Of a stretch of 64,000 bases of DNA, positions 41,518 through 52,100 are shown one piece after another. Numbering within the stretch: the stretch's first letter is position 1; every line of letters starts with the position of its first letter. This DNA comes from CAVZQN01 sp963837395 (GTDB lineage Bacteria > Acidobacteriota > HRBIN11 > JAKEFK01), in contig CAWINI010000003.1 of assembly GCA_963837395.1 (NCBI GenBank), positions 124,001 through 188,000 of the forward strand, in the 5' to 3' direction. The notes beneath the pieces were generated by a model. That model was not told where the DNA came from. It was given only the letters and a program-made list of their open reading frames with translations, and searched no databases. Position numbers and translations under genes: made by a program.

Positions 41518-42720
41518 CTATTCGATAATTTCGGTTACTGTACCTGCACCTACGGTTCGGCCGCCTTCACGAATTGCGAAGCGCAAACCTTTTTCCATGG
41601 CGATTGGTTGAATTAATTCCACTTCAATCGCAACGTTGTCGCCGGGCATAACGATTTCCACACCTTCAGGAAGGATCACATTTCCGGTAACATCCGTTGT
41701 ACGGAAGTAAAACTGAGGACGATATCCCTTTACGAAAGGCGTGTGACGTCCGCCTTCTTCCTTCGTAAGAATGTAAACCTGGCATTTGAATTTTTTGTGT
41801 GGAGTAATCGAACCTTTTGCAGCAAGAACCTGTCCGCGCTCCACTTCTTCACGCTTGGTACCGCGCAGCAGAATTCCTACGTTGTCACCAGCCTGACCGG
41901 AATCCAAAAGCTTATTGAACATTTCAATACCAGTAACAACACGCGCCACAGTTGGACGAATTCCAACGATTTCAATTTCCTCTTCCATCTTTACTGTTCC
42001 GCGTTCAATACGTCCGGTTACAACCGTACCGCGGCCTGAAATCGAAAAAATATCTTCCACCGGCATCAAGAATGGTTTGTCAGTTTCACGTGTTGGAAGT
42101 GGAATATAAGAATCAACTCCATCCATCAAATCGAAGACGCATTTTGATGCTTCATCATCACGTTTTCCAGTTCCATTATTGAGCGCGTTCAATGCTGATC
42201 CGCGAATGATAGGGATCGCATCTCCGGGAAATTCAAACTTGGTTAACAGTTCGCGAACTTCAAGTTCAACAAGGTCAAGCAATTCGGGATCATCAACCAT
42301 GTCAACTTTGTTAAGAAATACAACGATATAAGGCACACCAACTTGTCGTGCGAGCAAAATGTGTTCGCGAGTTTGCGGCATTGGACCATCAGCTGCAGAT
42401 ACGACCAGAATTGCGCCGTCCATTTGAGCAGCACCGGTGATCATATTCTTTACATAATCAGCGTGGCCCGGGCAATCAACGTGGGCATAATGACGCTTAT
42501 CAGTTTCATATTCCACGTGCGCAATTGCGATAGTAATTCCGCGTTCCTTTTCTTCCGGCGCTTTATCGATTGAATCGAAAGAGCGGAAAGCGACTTTAGG
42601 ATTTGCCAGTGAAAGCACCTTTGTAATAGCTGCTGTCAGCGTGGTTTTGCCATGGTCAACATGGCCGATCGTACCGATGTTTAGATGCGGTTTAGTACGA
42701 TCAAATTTTTCTTTGGCCAT
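41518..42720 (-). CDS. tuf: Elongation factor Tu
   Basis: 400 residues. G1 GHVDHGKTTL, G2 RGITIAIAHVEY (ITIA replaces the more common INTA), G3 DCPGHADYVKNMI, G4 NKVDM and G5 SALNAL, followed by domains 2 and 3 ending REGGRTVGAGTVTEI. Delivers aminoacyl-tRNA. Only this tuf copy is in the window; the usual second position between the tRNA-Thr and tRNA-Trp genes lacks one. Confidence 0.98.
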   Translation of the reverse strand: MAKEKFDRTKPHLNIGTIGHVDHGKTTLTAAITKVLSLANPKVAFRSFDSIDKAPEEKERGITIAIAHVEYETDKRHYAHVDCPGHADYVKNMITGAAQMDGAILVVSAADGPMPQTREHILLARQVGVPYIVVFLNKVDMVDDPELLDLVELEVRELLTKFEFPGDAIPIIRGSALNALNNGTGKRDDEASKCVFDLMDGVDSYIPLPTRETDKPFLMPVEDIFSISGRGTVVTGRIERGTVKMEEEIEIVGIRPTVARVVTGIEMFNKLLDSGQAGDNVGILLRGTKREEVERGQVLAAKGSITPHKKFKCQVYILTKEEGGRHTPFVKGYRPQFYFRTTDVTGNVILPEGVEIVMPGDNVAIEVELIQPIAMEKGLRFAIREGGRTVGAGTVTEIIE

Positions 42721-42778
42721 TTTTTTCCTCCAAGTTTAATTTCCCGTATTCTTATGAATTTTTCTAACGTTCCTAAGT

Positions 42779-42836
42779 TTTACGTTTTACTTTTTACGCT
42801 CATATGTTGCGTAAAACGTAATCCGTAAAACGTAAA
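42779..42836. repeat. Family B palindrome between fusA and tuf
   Basis: TTTACGTTTTACTTTTTACGC against GCGTAAAACGTAATCCGTAAAACGTAAA (units TTTACG and CGTAAA). It lies immediately beyond the fusA stop. Confidence 0.82.
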
Positions 42837-42838
42837 GG

Positions 42839-44923
42839 TTATTTACCTTTGTACTTTGCTACGATTTGTTCCTGTACATTTTTCGGTGCTTCTTCGTAGC
42901 GTAAGAAATGCATCGAATAAACAGCTCTTCCTTGAGTTAAAGAACGCATATCAGTAGCGTAACCGAACATATCCGCTAAAGGCACATTCGCACCGATGAC
43001 ACGAACGCCCTGGCGCGGCGTATTAATTGTTTCGATTTTTCCGCGACGCCCATTTAGATCGCCGATTACTTCACCCATGTATTCTTCCGGACAAACGATT
43101 TCTACTTTCATCACCGGCTCAAGCAAAACAGGATTCGCTTTTTCAGCTGCAGCTTTGAAAGCCATTGAGCCTGCAATTTTAAATGCAAGTTCCGATGAAT
43201 CTACATCATGCGATGAACCATCCCACAATGTAACTTTTACATCATCCATCGGATATCCTGCAAGAATTCCACCTTGCAACGCCTCTTCAATTCCTTCCTG
43301 AACTGGCTTAATAAATTCTCTTGGAATTGAACCGCCTCTGATTTCATTTACAAAATGAAATCCGCTACCAGGTGGAAGGGGTTCAACACGGATCTTTGCA
43401 TGACCGTATTGACCATGTCCGCCAGTTTGACGGATGTATTTCCCTTCAGCTTCGGTAGCTTTTCGGATTGTTTCTTTGTATGCAACCTGTGGCTTTCCAA
43501 CATTGGATTGCACACTAAATTCGCGCACCATCCGGTCAACAATAATTTCAAGATGCAATTCACCCATTCCGGAAATAATTGTTTGGCCGGTTTCATGATC
43601 TACATTCACGCGGAATGATGGGTCTTCTTGTTGCAATTTATTTAGCGCATTCCCAAGTTTTTCCTGATCAGCTTTTGTCTTTGGTTCAATTGCAACACTG
43701 ATAACCGGTGTTGGAAATTCCATTGATTCCAGAACGATCGGAGCATTTTTGGCGCAAATCGTATCGCCAGTTGTTACACTTTTTAATCCAACAGCAGCTG
43801 CAATATCACCTGCATACACTTCATCAATATCTTCGCGCTTGATTGCGTACATTCTTACGATGCGGCCGATACGCTCTTCGCGATCTTTTGTGGAAGCATA
43901 TACCGATGAGCTCGCTTTCAATGTTCCTGAATACACACGGAAGAACGCTAGTTGCCCGACGTACGGATCTGTCATAATCTTGAAAACCAATCCGGCAAAT
44001 GGCTCATTATCTTCCGGCTTCCGCACTTCTTCGTTTTTCGTATTCGGGTTAATTCCATGAACAGGCGGAATATCAACAGGTGAAGGAAGATACTGAACAA
44101 CTGCATCAAGCATCGGCTGAACGCCTTTATTCTTGAAAGCAGAACCACACAAGATAGGTGTACATTTGTTTAGAATTGTTGCGCGGCGTAAAGCAGCACG
44201 AATATCATCATTCGTGATCGGTTCTTCCGAAACGTATTTATGTAAAAGTTCATCATCCAGTTCGGCAGTCTTTTCAATCATCTCTGCGCGAAACTTCTGA
44301 GCTTGTTCTTTGTACTCAGCCGGAATTTCTTCAACCTTGTATTCAGCACCTAAAGTTTCATCGAGGTATATGTATGCCTTTTGCTCAATCAGATCGATCA
44401 CACCACGAAATTGATCTTCCTGTCCGACAGGAAGTTGAATCGGAATCGCAATAACATTCAGTCGTTCACGAATTGTTCCAAGTACGCGGATAAAATCGGC
44501 GCCTTGACGATCCATTTTGTTTACGAAACAAATGCGCGGAACTTTGTATTTATCGGCCTGTCTCCAAACAGTCTCCGATTGAGGTTGAACGCCGGCAACT
44601 CCACAGAAGAGTGCAACCGCGCCATCTAAAACTCGTAAGCTTCGTTCTACTTCAACAGTAAAATCAACGTGGCCGGGTGTATCAATGATATTAATGCGAT
44701 TTTCTTTCCATGAGGATGTTGTTGCAGCAGAAGTAATGGTAATGCCACGTTCGCGTTCTTGTTCCATCCAATCCATCGTGGCCGTACCTTCGTCCACTTC
44801 ACCAATGCGGTGAGTCATTCCAGTATAAAAAAGAACACGTTCGGTAGTCGTGGTCTTACCGGCATCGATGTGAGCCATGATGCCGATGTTCCGAATTTTT
44901 TGGATTGGTACTTGTCTTGGCAC
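42839..44923 (-). CDS. fusA: Elongation factor G
   Basis: 694 residues. G1 AHIDAGKTTTTER, G2 RGITITSA, G3 DTPGHVDFTVEVERS, G4 NKMDR, then domains II-V with GMGELHLEII and RGGSIPREFIKPV. Catalyses translocation. All motifs look intact. A family C repeat lies between rpsG and fusA. Confidence 0.98.
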   Translation of the reverse strand: MPRQVPIQKIRNIGIMAHIDAGKTTTTERVLFYTGMTHRIGEVDEGTATMDWMEQERERGITITSAATTSSWKENRINIIDTPGHVDFTVEVERSLRVLDGAVALFCGVAGVQPQSETVWRQADKYKVPRICFVNKMDRQGADFIRVLGTIRERLNVIAIPIQLPVGQEDQFRGVIDLIEQKAYIYLDETLGAEYKVEEIPAEYKEQAQKFRAEMIEKTAELDDELLHKYVSEEPITNDDIRAALRRATILNKCTPILCGSAFKNKGVQPMLDAVVQYLPSPVDIPPVHGINPNTKNEEVRKPEDNEPFAGLVFKIMTDPYVGQLAFFRVYSGTLKASSSVYASTKDREERIGRIVRMYAIKREDIDEVYAGDIAAAVGLKSVTTGDTICAKNAPIVLESMEFPTPVISVAIEPKTKADQEKLGNALNKLQQEDPSFRVNVDHETGQTIISGMGELHLEIIVDRMVREFSVQSNVGKPQVAYKETIRKATEAEGKYIRQTGGHGQYGHAKIRVEPLPPGSGFHFVNEIRGGSIPREFIKPVQEGIEEALQGGILAGYPMDDVKVTLWDGSSHDVDSSELAFKIAGSMAFKAAAEKANPVLLEPVMKVEIVCPEEYMGEVIGDLNGRRGKIETINTPRQGVRVIGANVPLADMFGYATDMRSLTQGRAVYSMHFLRYEEAPKNVQEQIVAKYKGK

Positions 44924-44937
44924 TTTTGTTTAATCCT

Positions 44938-44999
44938 TTTTAACGCCGAGATCGCAGAGTCTTTGAATTATTTTCACCGGCGCACTCTGCGATAAAAGA
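44938..44999. repeat. Family C palindrome between rpsG and fusA
   Basis: TTTTAACGCCGAGATCGCAGAG, loop, CACTCTGCGATAAAAG: CGCAGAG pairs with CTCTGCG. Degenerate outer arms. Confidence 0.75.
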
Positions 45000-45003
45000 G
45001 CTC

Positions 45004-45474
45004 CTACCACCTCAAATGCGCAAAAGCCTTATTTGCTTCCGCCATTCGATGTGTATCTTCCTTTTTCTTAATTGCTGTTCCTCGATTATTTGCTGCATCC
45101 AGAAGTTCTGCTGCTAAACGTTCTTCCATACTTTTTTCACTGCGAGCTGCCGCGGCACCAATAATCCAGCGGATGCTCAGCGATGTGCGACGGTTGGGTG
45201 AAACTTCAATCGGGATCTGATAGTTTGCACCACCTACGCGTTTCGACCGGACTTCAAGCACCGGTCTTGTATTTTCAACCGCTGCTTTAAAAACCTTTAA
45301 AGGTTCGTCATTTGCTTTTTTCCCTATGATGTCCAAAGTGTTGTAAAAAATTCTGCCTGCGGTAGATTTTTTCCCGCGGCGTGTTAAGCCATTAATGAAC
45401 TTATGAACTAAAACACTTTGAAAAACCGGATCTGGCAAAATCTCTCTTGGTTTAACCGAACCTCTTCTTGGCAC
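45004..45474 (-). CDS. rpsG: 30S ribosomal protein S7
   Basis: 156 residues. VHKFINGLTRRGKKSTAGRI, VRSKRVGGANYQIPIEV and the C-terminal MAEANKAFAHLRW are standard. S7 nucleates the 30S head and in E. coli represses str translation by binding the rpsL-rpsG gap; the matching gap here is 162 nt and holds a hairpin. Confidence 0.98.
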   Translation of the reverse strand: MPRRGSVKPREILPDPVFQSVLVHKFINGLTRRGKKSTAGRIFYNTLDIIGKKANDEPLKVFKAAVENTRPVLEVRSKRVGGANYQIPIEVSPNRRTSLSIRWIIGAAAARSEKSMEERLAAELLDAANNRGTAIKKKEDTHRMAEANKAFAHLRW

Positions 45475-45615
45475 GTTTAGCTCCTATTACGATGAAAGAG
45501 ACAGCGCTTTCTAGCGACTGCTCTCCCCATATCAATATCAGCGCGACGTATTCCCTCCCCGAAAATCAGGGACGACCCACGCAGCGCGTGTTCGAACAAA
45601 ATTCCATTATTTTTT

Positions 45616-45638
45616 GAGGCGTATTATCAGCACGCCTC
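45616..45638 (-). promoter_or_regulatory. Stem-loop in the rpsL-rpsG gap, possible S7 control site
   Basis: GAGGCGT (45638-45632 on the minus strand) and ACGCCTC (45622-45616) form a 7-bp stem with a 9-base loop beginning at the rpsL stop. It is followed by A-rich, not U-rich, RNA, so it is not a terminator. Its position matches the intercistronic S7-binding region of the E. coli str operon. Function inferred from position. Confidence 0.45.
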
Positions 45639-46011
45639 AGGCTTTAGGTCGTTTGGCACCATATTTGGACCGTGACTTTTTGCGGTCTTGAACGCCAGAA
45701 GCATCCAATGTTCCGCGCACGATATGATACCGAACTCCGGGCAGATCTTTGACTCTGCCACCGCGAACGAGGACGATGGAGTGTTCTTGGAGGTTGTGCC
45801 CAACACCTGGAATGTAGGTGGTTACCTCGTATCCATTGGTTAAACGAACACGAGCAACTTTTCGCAACGCCGAGTTGGGCTTCTTTGGAGTCGTGGTGTA
45901 AACACGAACACAAACTCCCCGCTTCTGCGGAGAACCCTGCAATGCCGGGCTTTCCGACTTAACTCGTACTTGCTTCCTCCCTTTCGCTACCAACTGATTA
46001 ATTGTTGGCAA
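45637..46011 (-). CDS. rpsL: 30S ribosomal protein S12
   Basis: 124 residues. TINQLVAKGRKQVRVKSESP, CVRVYTTTPKKPNSALRKVA and GGRVKDLPGVRYHIVRG. The lysines of TPKKPNS and GGRVKDLP, whose changes give streptomycin resistance in other bacteria, are wild type. First gene of the str cluster after its own promoter at 46151-46179. Confidence 0.98.
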   Translation of the reverse strand: MPTINQLVAKGRKQVRVKSESPALQGSPQKRGVCVRVYTTTPKKPNSALRKVARVRLTNGYEVTTYIPGVGHNLQEHSIVLVRGGRVKDLPGVRYHIVRGTLDASGVQDRKKSRSKYGAKRPKA

Positions 46012-46150
46012 AGTAGACTCCTTTCATTAACTCCCAAAAGCCATATCTCTCTGATTCCGCTTCTCCCTGGCAATAGGGGCCAGGTCTACACGCAGTTTCA
46101 GAGAACAAGATTACAGACAACACTTCCCGTAAGACACAGAAAGCGAAGAA

Positions 46151-46179
46151 AAGTATAGAGAATTCTGGGCGTTATGTCA
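46151..46179 (-). promoter_or_regulatory. Near-consensus promoter of the str operon
   Basis: Minus strand TTGACA (46179-46174), 17-bp spacer, TATACT (46156-46151). It gives a leader of about 130 nt before rpsL, which contains a CCTGGC/GCCAGG hairpin near 46066-46084. Needed because sulP and its neighbour separate rpsL from rpoC. Confidence 0.8.
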
Positions 46180-46249
46180 ATAAAAATCTTCAAAATAATT
46201 CATCGCGAAAGCTCGTCGGGCAATTGGCAATCTTGTAAAATGAAAAGCC

Positions 46250-47972
46250 ATGAGCACAACGGCTGACTTACCTTCCCGGCCAGCCAGAGTTTATCCCAAA
46301 CTTATAACAGTTTTCAAAGAAGGTTACACTCAAAAACAGTTTGTTTCTGATTTGGTTGCCGGAATTATTGTTGGCATTGTCGCCCTCCCGCTAGCGATTG
46401 CTTTTGCAATCGCATCAGGAGTAAAGCCGGAGCAAGGATTATATACAGCGGTCATAGCCGGAGCCGCTGCAGCAATTCTTGGAGGCAGTCGAGCTCAAAT
46501 CACCGGTCCGAACCGGTGCATTTATTGTCATTGTCTTCGGAATCGTTCAGCAATATGGTTACGATGGTTTAGCTGTTGCCACTTTTATCGCAGGATTTCT
46601 TTTGATTGCCATGGGGTTGGCTGGATTAGGCGCAGTACTTCGCTTTATACCCTATCCAGTAACCATAGGATTTACCAGCGGAATTGCACTGATCATTTTT
46701 TCGTCTCAAGTGCCTGATCTGTTGGGATTGAAAATTCCGAAGGTTCCTTCTGCTTTTATCGATAAATGGATTTCATATACCGAACATTTTGGGAGCTTCA
46801 ATGTTCATGCCTTGTTAATCGGCGCCATTTCCATTGTAATTGTTTTTTTGTGGCCGCGCGTTACACACCGAATTCCAGGATCTCTTGTTGCGATTATTGT
46901 AGTAACAGTGATTGTGCAGAGCTTTCATCTACCAGTAGAAACAATTGGAAGTCGTTTTGGATCTGTTCCCAATCATTTGCCAGTGCCACACTTTCCTCAC
47001 ATTACCTGGGGCATGATTCCAAAATTATTTTCACCTGCTATTACGATTGCCTTGCTTTGTGCGATTGAGTCTTTACTTTCTGCAGTTGTTGCGGACGGAA
47101 TGTTAGGAACGCGACACCGCTCCAATACGGAACTTGTTGCGCAAGGAGTCGGTAATATCCTTTCGCCAATTTTCTATGGAATTCCAGCAACAGGCGCAAT
47201 TGCCCGCACTGCTACCAATATCAAGAATGGTGGACGTACTCCGATTTCCGGGATCATTCATGCAGTTACGCTGTTGATCATCATGTTATTCACCAGCCAA
47301 TGGGCTTCATTGATTCCTATGCCCGCATTGGCAGGCATTTTGATTTATGTTGCGTATAACATGAGCGAATGGCAAACCTTTGTTCAAACATTGCGAAGTC
47401 CGAAAAGTGATATCGCAGTTCTGCTGGTTACGTTTTTTCTAACAGTGTTAATCGATCTGACTGTTGCTATCGAAGTAGGTGTGGTGTTAGCTGCGTTTTT
47501 GTTCATGCAAAAGATGGCAGATGTAACTCAGGTCGGATTTAAAACGCGAGAATTGCAAAGGGAGATGAATGAGGAAGAAGATCTTGCTGATCCTAAAGCG
47601 ATTTCAAAAAGAGATATCCCTCATGGAGTTGAAGTCTTCGAAATATACGGCTCATTGTTTTTTGCAGCTGTGGATCAATTCAAGGATGCTCTGAGAAGAG
47701 TAGAAAAGACACCAAAAGTTTTGATTTTGAGAATGCGTCATGTATTAGCGTTAGATGCTACGGGATTGAAGGCACTCGAAGATTTATTAAAGAAAATGAA
47801 AAAAGATAAATCTGTGTTGATTCTTTCTGGTGTTCATGCTCAACCGCTTGTTGTGATGGATCAAGCTGGATTTCTGGACAAAATAGGCAAAGATAACCTT
47901 CAAGCAGACATCGACACCGCACTTGAAAGAGCCAGAGAAATTCTTGGAGATTCGCATACAATCAACCAATGA
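46250..47972 (+). CDS. SulP-family anion transporter with STAS domain, frameshifted
   Basis: Inner-membrane SLC26/SulP transporter (sulfate, bicarbonate or similar anion). KQFVSDLVAGIIVGIVALPL and AFAIASGVKPEQGLYTAVI open the membrane domain; the frame breaks at ITGP and resumes with TGAFIVIVFGIVQQYG through about a dozen helices to a cytoplasmic STAS domain (about 440-560: HGVEVFEIYGSLFFAAVDQF, LALDATGLKALEDLL). Deleting one A at 46511-46512 restores ITGPTGAFIVIV, the family sequence. The site is three bases from GGTCC. Inserted opposite to the ribosomal genes. Confidence 0.9.
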
Positions 47973-48859
47973 AAATATTATTCTGCGGTGTAATCGCACT
48001 TTTTAGTAATTGGTGCTTAGGACAATCTGCTGAAACTGTAATCTGGTCAGGCGAAAGCGGCGGATTTTCTGTCCGTTGGACAGATCAAGATATCAGCGTT
48101 CATCCTGCGAAAGATCCGTCCAAAATTATTTTTTCTACTAAAGTAATTGCAGAAAAAGATACGAAGGCCTGGTTCGAGGCACAAAAACAATTTGACGATG
48201 AAGAGATGAACACCGAAGAAGATTGTGAGTTCGGACCAAATTACCGTCTCTTCTCGGTAGTAGGTTCCATCTTAACCTTTGAGTATAGCGAATCAGCCGT
48301 TTGTAGTTTTGCAGCTCATCCTGATTTGCAATTCCGCTTGATTTCCTTCGATCTTGGCAAAAATGGCGAAATCATATTTTCTACAGCAGAAATAGATCAG
48401 GCCTTTCGTAAAAAGGAAGTTTTTCTCACTGACATTTTTCCTGAAAAAGAGATCCTGGAAGCTTTGTTGCAAGATAAAATTATCAAAAAGGAACTCCAGG
48501 AACGGAAAGCCTCAACACCCAGCAGTCTTTTAGAATTACAGACCAAATTGAGTGAAGATTTTCACAATCTAATTGATACAGAAAATTGCGGTTACGATTT
48601 CCCTAAAGATTTTCTTTCAAGGTTTGTTTTTTATGACATTGAAGGAAACACCGTAGTAGTTAGAGTCTCATTACCTTCCAATGCGGGATACTGTTCGTTT
48701 TACCAATTGATGTTACCGATCCGCATGAATATTCCTGAACAATTAAAACCTGCGTTAAGTGACGCAGCGCTGAAGAAGAATGGCTTCCTGATGAAGGATG
48801 CTACTAAATTCGGCAAAGCTGCACAGTCTGATTTTGTCTACGAAATTTCCTCCGAGTGA
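47969..48859 (+). CDS. Secreted protein of unknown function
   Basis: 296 residues; signal peptide ILFCGVIALFSNWCLGQSA cleaved near residue 20. No domain recognised. The mature part starts ETVIWSGESGGFSVRWTDQD and contains four or five Cys (CEFGPNY, SAVCSFAAHP, ENCGYDF, GYCSFYQL) that could form disulfides. It overlaps the sulP stop (ATGA), so it is probably cotranslated with the transporter. Function unknown. Confidence 0.72.
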   Translation: MKILFCGVIALFSNWCLGQSAETVIWSGESGGFSVRWTDQDISVHPAKDPSKIIFSTKVIAEKDTKAWFEAQKQFDDEEMNTEEDCEFGPNYRLFSVVGSILTFEYSESAVCSFAAHPDLQFRLISFDLGKNGEIIFSTAEIDQAFRKKEVFLTDIFPEKEILEALLQDKIIKKELQERKASTPSSLLELQTKLSEDFHNLIDTENCGYDFPKDFLSRFVFYDIEGNTVVVRVSLPSNAGYCSFYQLMLPIRMNIPEQLKPALSDAALKKNGFLMKDATKFGKAAQSDFVYEISSE

Positions 48860-49100
48860 ACGATGCTTTCTAAACAAAATCAGCCCGGCCTAGTTTGTTT
48901 CACTTTATGAAATCAGACTGAGTTGAAAACCGGCAATTCAGATTTGGTGCGATTTGTAACCACTGCATTAGTATCATTTTTATGATTTTGAATTTCCGGA
49001 ATTAAGACTGATTATTCGTGGCCACGTTTTGGTTTCTGCGTTAACTGACGAAACGAGCGAGGTAACAAACAGCACAAACAGAATTTTGGAAATAATTCTT
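48860..49100. other. Gap between the secreted protein and rpoC, no gene seen
   Basis: About 240 bp of AT-rich DNA without a convincing open frame, RNA fold or promoter. The rpoBC terminator follows at 49101-49133. Confidence 0.5.
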
Positions 49101-49133
49101 TAGAAAAATTAAGGCGGGCACATGGCCCGCCTT
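49101..49133 (-). terminator. Rho-independent terminator after rpoC
   Basis: Minus strand GGCGGGC (49131-49125), loop, GCCCGCC (49119-49113), then TTAATTTTTCTA. Ends the rplKAJL-rpoBC transcript before the oppositely oriented sulP pair. Confidence 0.85.
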
Positions 49134-49163
49134 TACTCAATTCTAATTTTGCGTCTTTGCGGT

Positions 49164-52100
49164 TTATTCTTCGTCGTCGGTCCAGCCGAGTTGTTCTTTG
49201 ACTGAAGTTACGATCGCTTCTTCAGGAACTTCACGTTCATGAGACGGCAGACCAAACTCCGGAATTGTTGGATCATCCGCAATTTTCACTTTGCGATAGA
49301 CCGGCATTCCAGTTCCGGCAGGAATCAAACGTCCCATGATGACGTTCTCTTTCAAGCCGCGAAGGAAGTCTTCGCTTCCGGTAATGCTGGCTTCAGTAAG
49401 AACGCGGGTTGTTTCCTGGAATGATGCAGCTGAAATAAAGCTTTCGGTAGACAACGAAGCTTTTGTGATTCCAAGTAATACTGGGCGACCTTTTGCCGGA
49501 CGGCCATTTTCTTCCAGAACGCGATCATTTTCTTCACGGAACAAGAACTTGTCGACAATTTCATCGTACAAGAATTCCGTATCGCCCACTTCTTCGATTC
49601 TTACCCAGCGCATCATCTGGCGAACAATCACCTCAATGTGTTTGTCATTGATTGTGACGTTTTGCAAACGATAGACTTGCTGAATTTCGTTTACCAGATA
49701 GTTTTGCAGCGCTTTTTCACCCATAACTCCCAGGATGTCATGCGGATTGATCGGACCATCCATTAATGCTTCACCAGCGCGCACGCGTTCATTTTCGCGA
49801 ACGGAAAGATTTGCGCCACGTGCCATTGAGTATTCGCTTTTTGCACCATCATCACCGATAACTTCTATTTTGCGCTGACCTTTTACGATACCGCCGTATT
49901 TCACCATGCCATCGATTTCAGTAATGACAGCCGGTTCCTTTGGGCGTCGCGCTTCGAAAAGTTCGATAACACGCGGCAATCCACCAGTAATATCTTTTGT
50001 TTTCGTTGTTTCGCGCGGGATCTTAACAAGCGCGTCACCACGATGCACTGCTTGTTTATCAGCAACCATAAGGTGAGCACCGGAAGGCATCGGATATTTT
50101 TGGGCGATCTTGCCATCTTTATCGCGAATAACTATTGTCGGCTGAACTTTTTCATCCGGCGATTCGACAATGACCAGCCGGCGGTGTCCGGATACTTCGT
50201 CAACTTCTTCGTTCATGGTCACACCCATTTGAATGTGACTGAATTCAATGGTTCCGCTTTCATCAGTCAAAATAACCGATGAATATGGATCCCATTCTAC
50301 GAATATTTCGCCTTTCTGAATTTCTTGACCATCGATGACTTTTAGTTTCGCACCGTAAACAACAGAATATTTTTCACGATCACGGCCTTCCTCATCCTGA
50401 ATGACGATCGAACCGTTACGGTTCATAACAACCAGGAATCCGTCCTTATTCTTTACGGTTTGCAAATTGCGGAAGCGAACAAATCCGTTGTTGCGGGCTT
50501 CGAGTACGTTTTGTTCAACGATTCTACTGGCAGTTCCGCCGATGTGGAATGTGCGCATTGTAAGCTGCGTTCCAGGTTCACCGATTGATTGTGCAGCTAC
50601 GATACCAACCGCTTCTCCAAGATCTGAAAGATGTCCTGAAGCAAGATTACGGCCGTAACAGCGCGCGCATACACCGCGACGCGATTCACACGTTAGCACG
50701 GATCGAATTTTGATTCGCTCGATACCAGCATTTTGAATTGTTGACGAAATATCTTCATCAATTTCATCGTTAATTTTTACGTATAACTCACCGGTGAACG
50801 GATCACGAACGTTTTCCTGAGCGACTCTACCGACAATTCGATCGCGCAAAGGCTCGATGATTTCGCCGCCTTCAACGATTGAGCCTACGTAAATTCCTTC
50901 AAGTGTTCCGCAATCTTGTTCGTTGATGATGACGTCTTGCGCAACATCAACTAAACGGCGCGTTAAGTATCCTGAATCTGCTGTCTTTAATGCGGTATCG
51001 GCCAAACCTTTACGCGCACCGTGTGTTGAAATGAAGTATTGCAACACGCTCAATCCTTCACGGAAGTTGGTAGTGATCGGAGTTTCGATAATTTCACCAG
51101 ATGGACGCGCCATCAATCCGCGCATTCCGGCAAGCTGACGGATCTGCAACGAACTTCCACGAGCTCCGGAGTCCGCCATCAAGTAAATCGAATTGAATTC
51201 GTTGTTCTTACCGCGCTTCATGCCACTGAACATTTCAATTGCGATTTTCTCGGTAACTTTTGTCCAGATATCTACAACCTTGTTGTATTTTTCACCTTTA
51301 GTGATTGCGCCTTCCAGATACTGTTGTTCAACTGCCTCAACTTCCCGGCGTGCATTTCCAACAAGTGTGTTCTTGTTTGTTGGAATTTCTAGATCTTCGA
51401 TCCCGATCGATATACCGGCCTTGGTTGCGTAAAGAAATCCCAGATCCTTTAATGCATCCAGCATTTCTACAGTGGCCTGGTTTCCCGCATTCAAGAAGCA
51501 GTAATGAACCAATTGTGCGAGCCCTTTCTTCCGCAAGTTTCCATTAATAAATGGAATGTGTGAAGGGAGATGTGAATTAAAGATTACGCGTCCAACCGTA
51601 GTTTTAACGCGCATTCCTTTATCATCAAGTTCGCGCACATCGGCATGCAAAATATCCTGATCGTTATCAGGAAGTTCCATGTAACGTTTATTACGCAAAC
51701 GAACTTCAACTGCATCATGAGTCGTCACCATGGCGTTGTCATAAGCAAGAATGACTTCATCCGTCGTCCCGTACACCTGAGGTTTTTTGTCTTTCTTGCG
51801 ATCATCAAATTCTTTTTCGTTGGTCAGATAGTAGATTCCCAGAACCATATCCTGGCTTGGAACCGCCAGCGGCTGGCCATGTGCAGGCGAAAGAAGATTG
51901 TTTGTGGAAAGCATTAATGTGCTTGCTTCGATCTGTGCAGTCACAGATAAAGGCACATGTACTGCCATTTGATCGCCATCAAAATCTGCGTTGAATGCTG
52001 CGCAAACCAATGGGTGAATTTTGATTGCCTTTCCATCAACGAGTACTGGTTGGAACGCTTGAATACCGAGTCGATGGAGCGTTGGAGCGCGGTTCAACAA

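Noticed and set aside
45616..45638. Stem-loop after rpsL as a terminator
   Set aside because: It is followed by A-rich RNA on the coding strand, and rpsG continues downstream.
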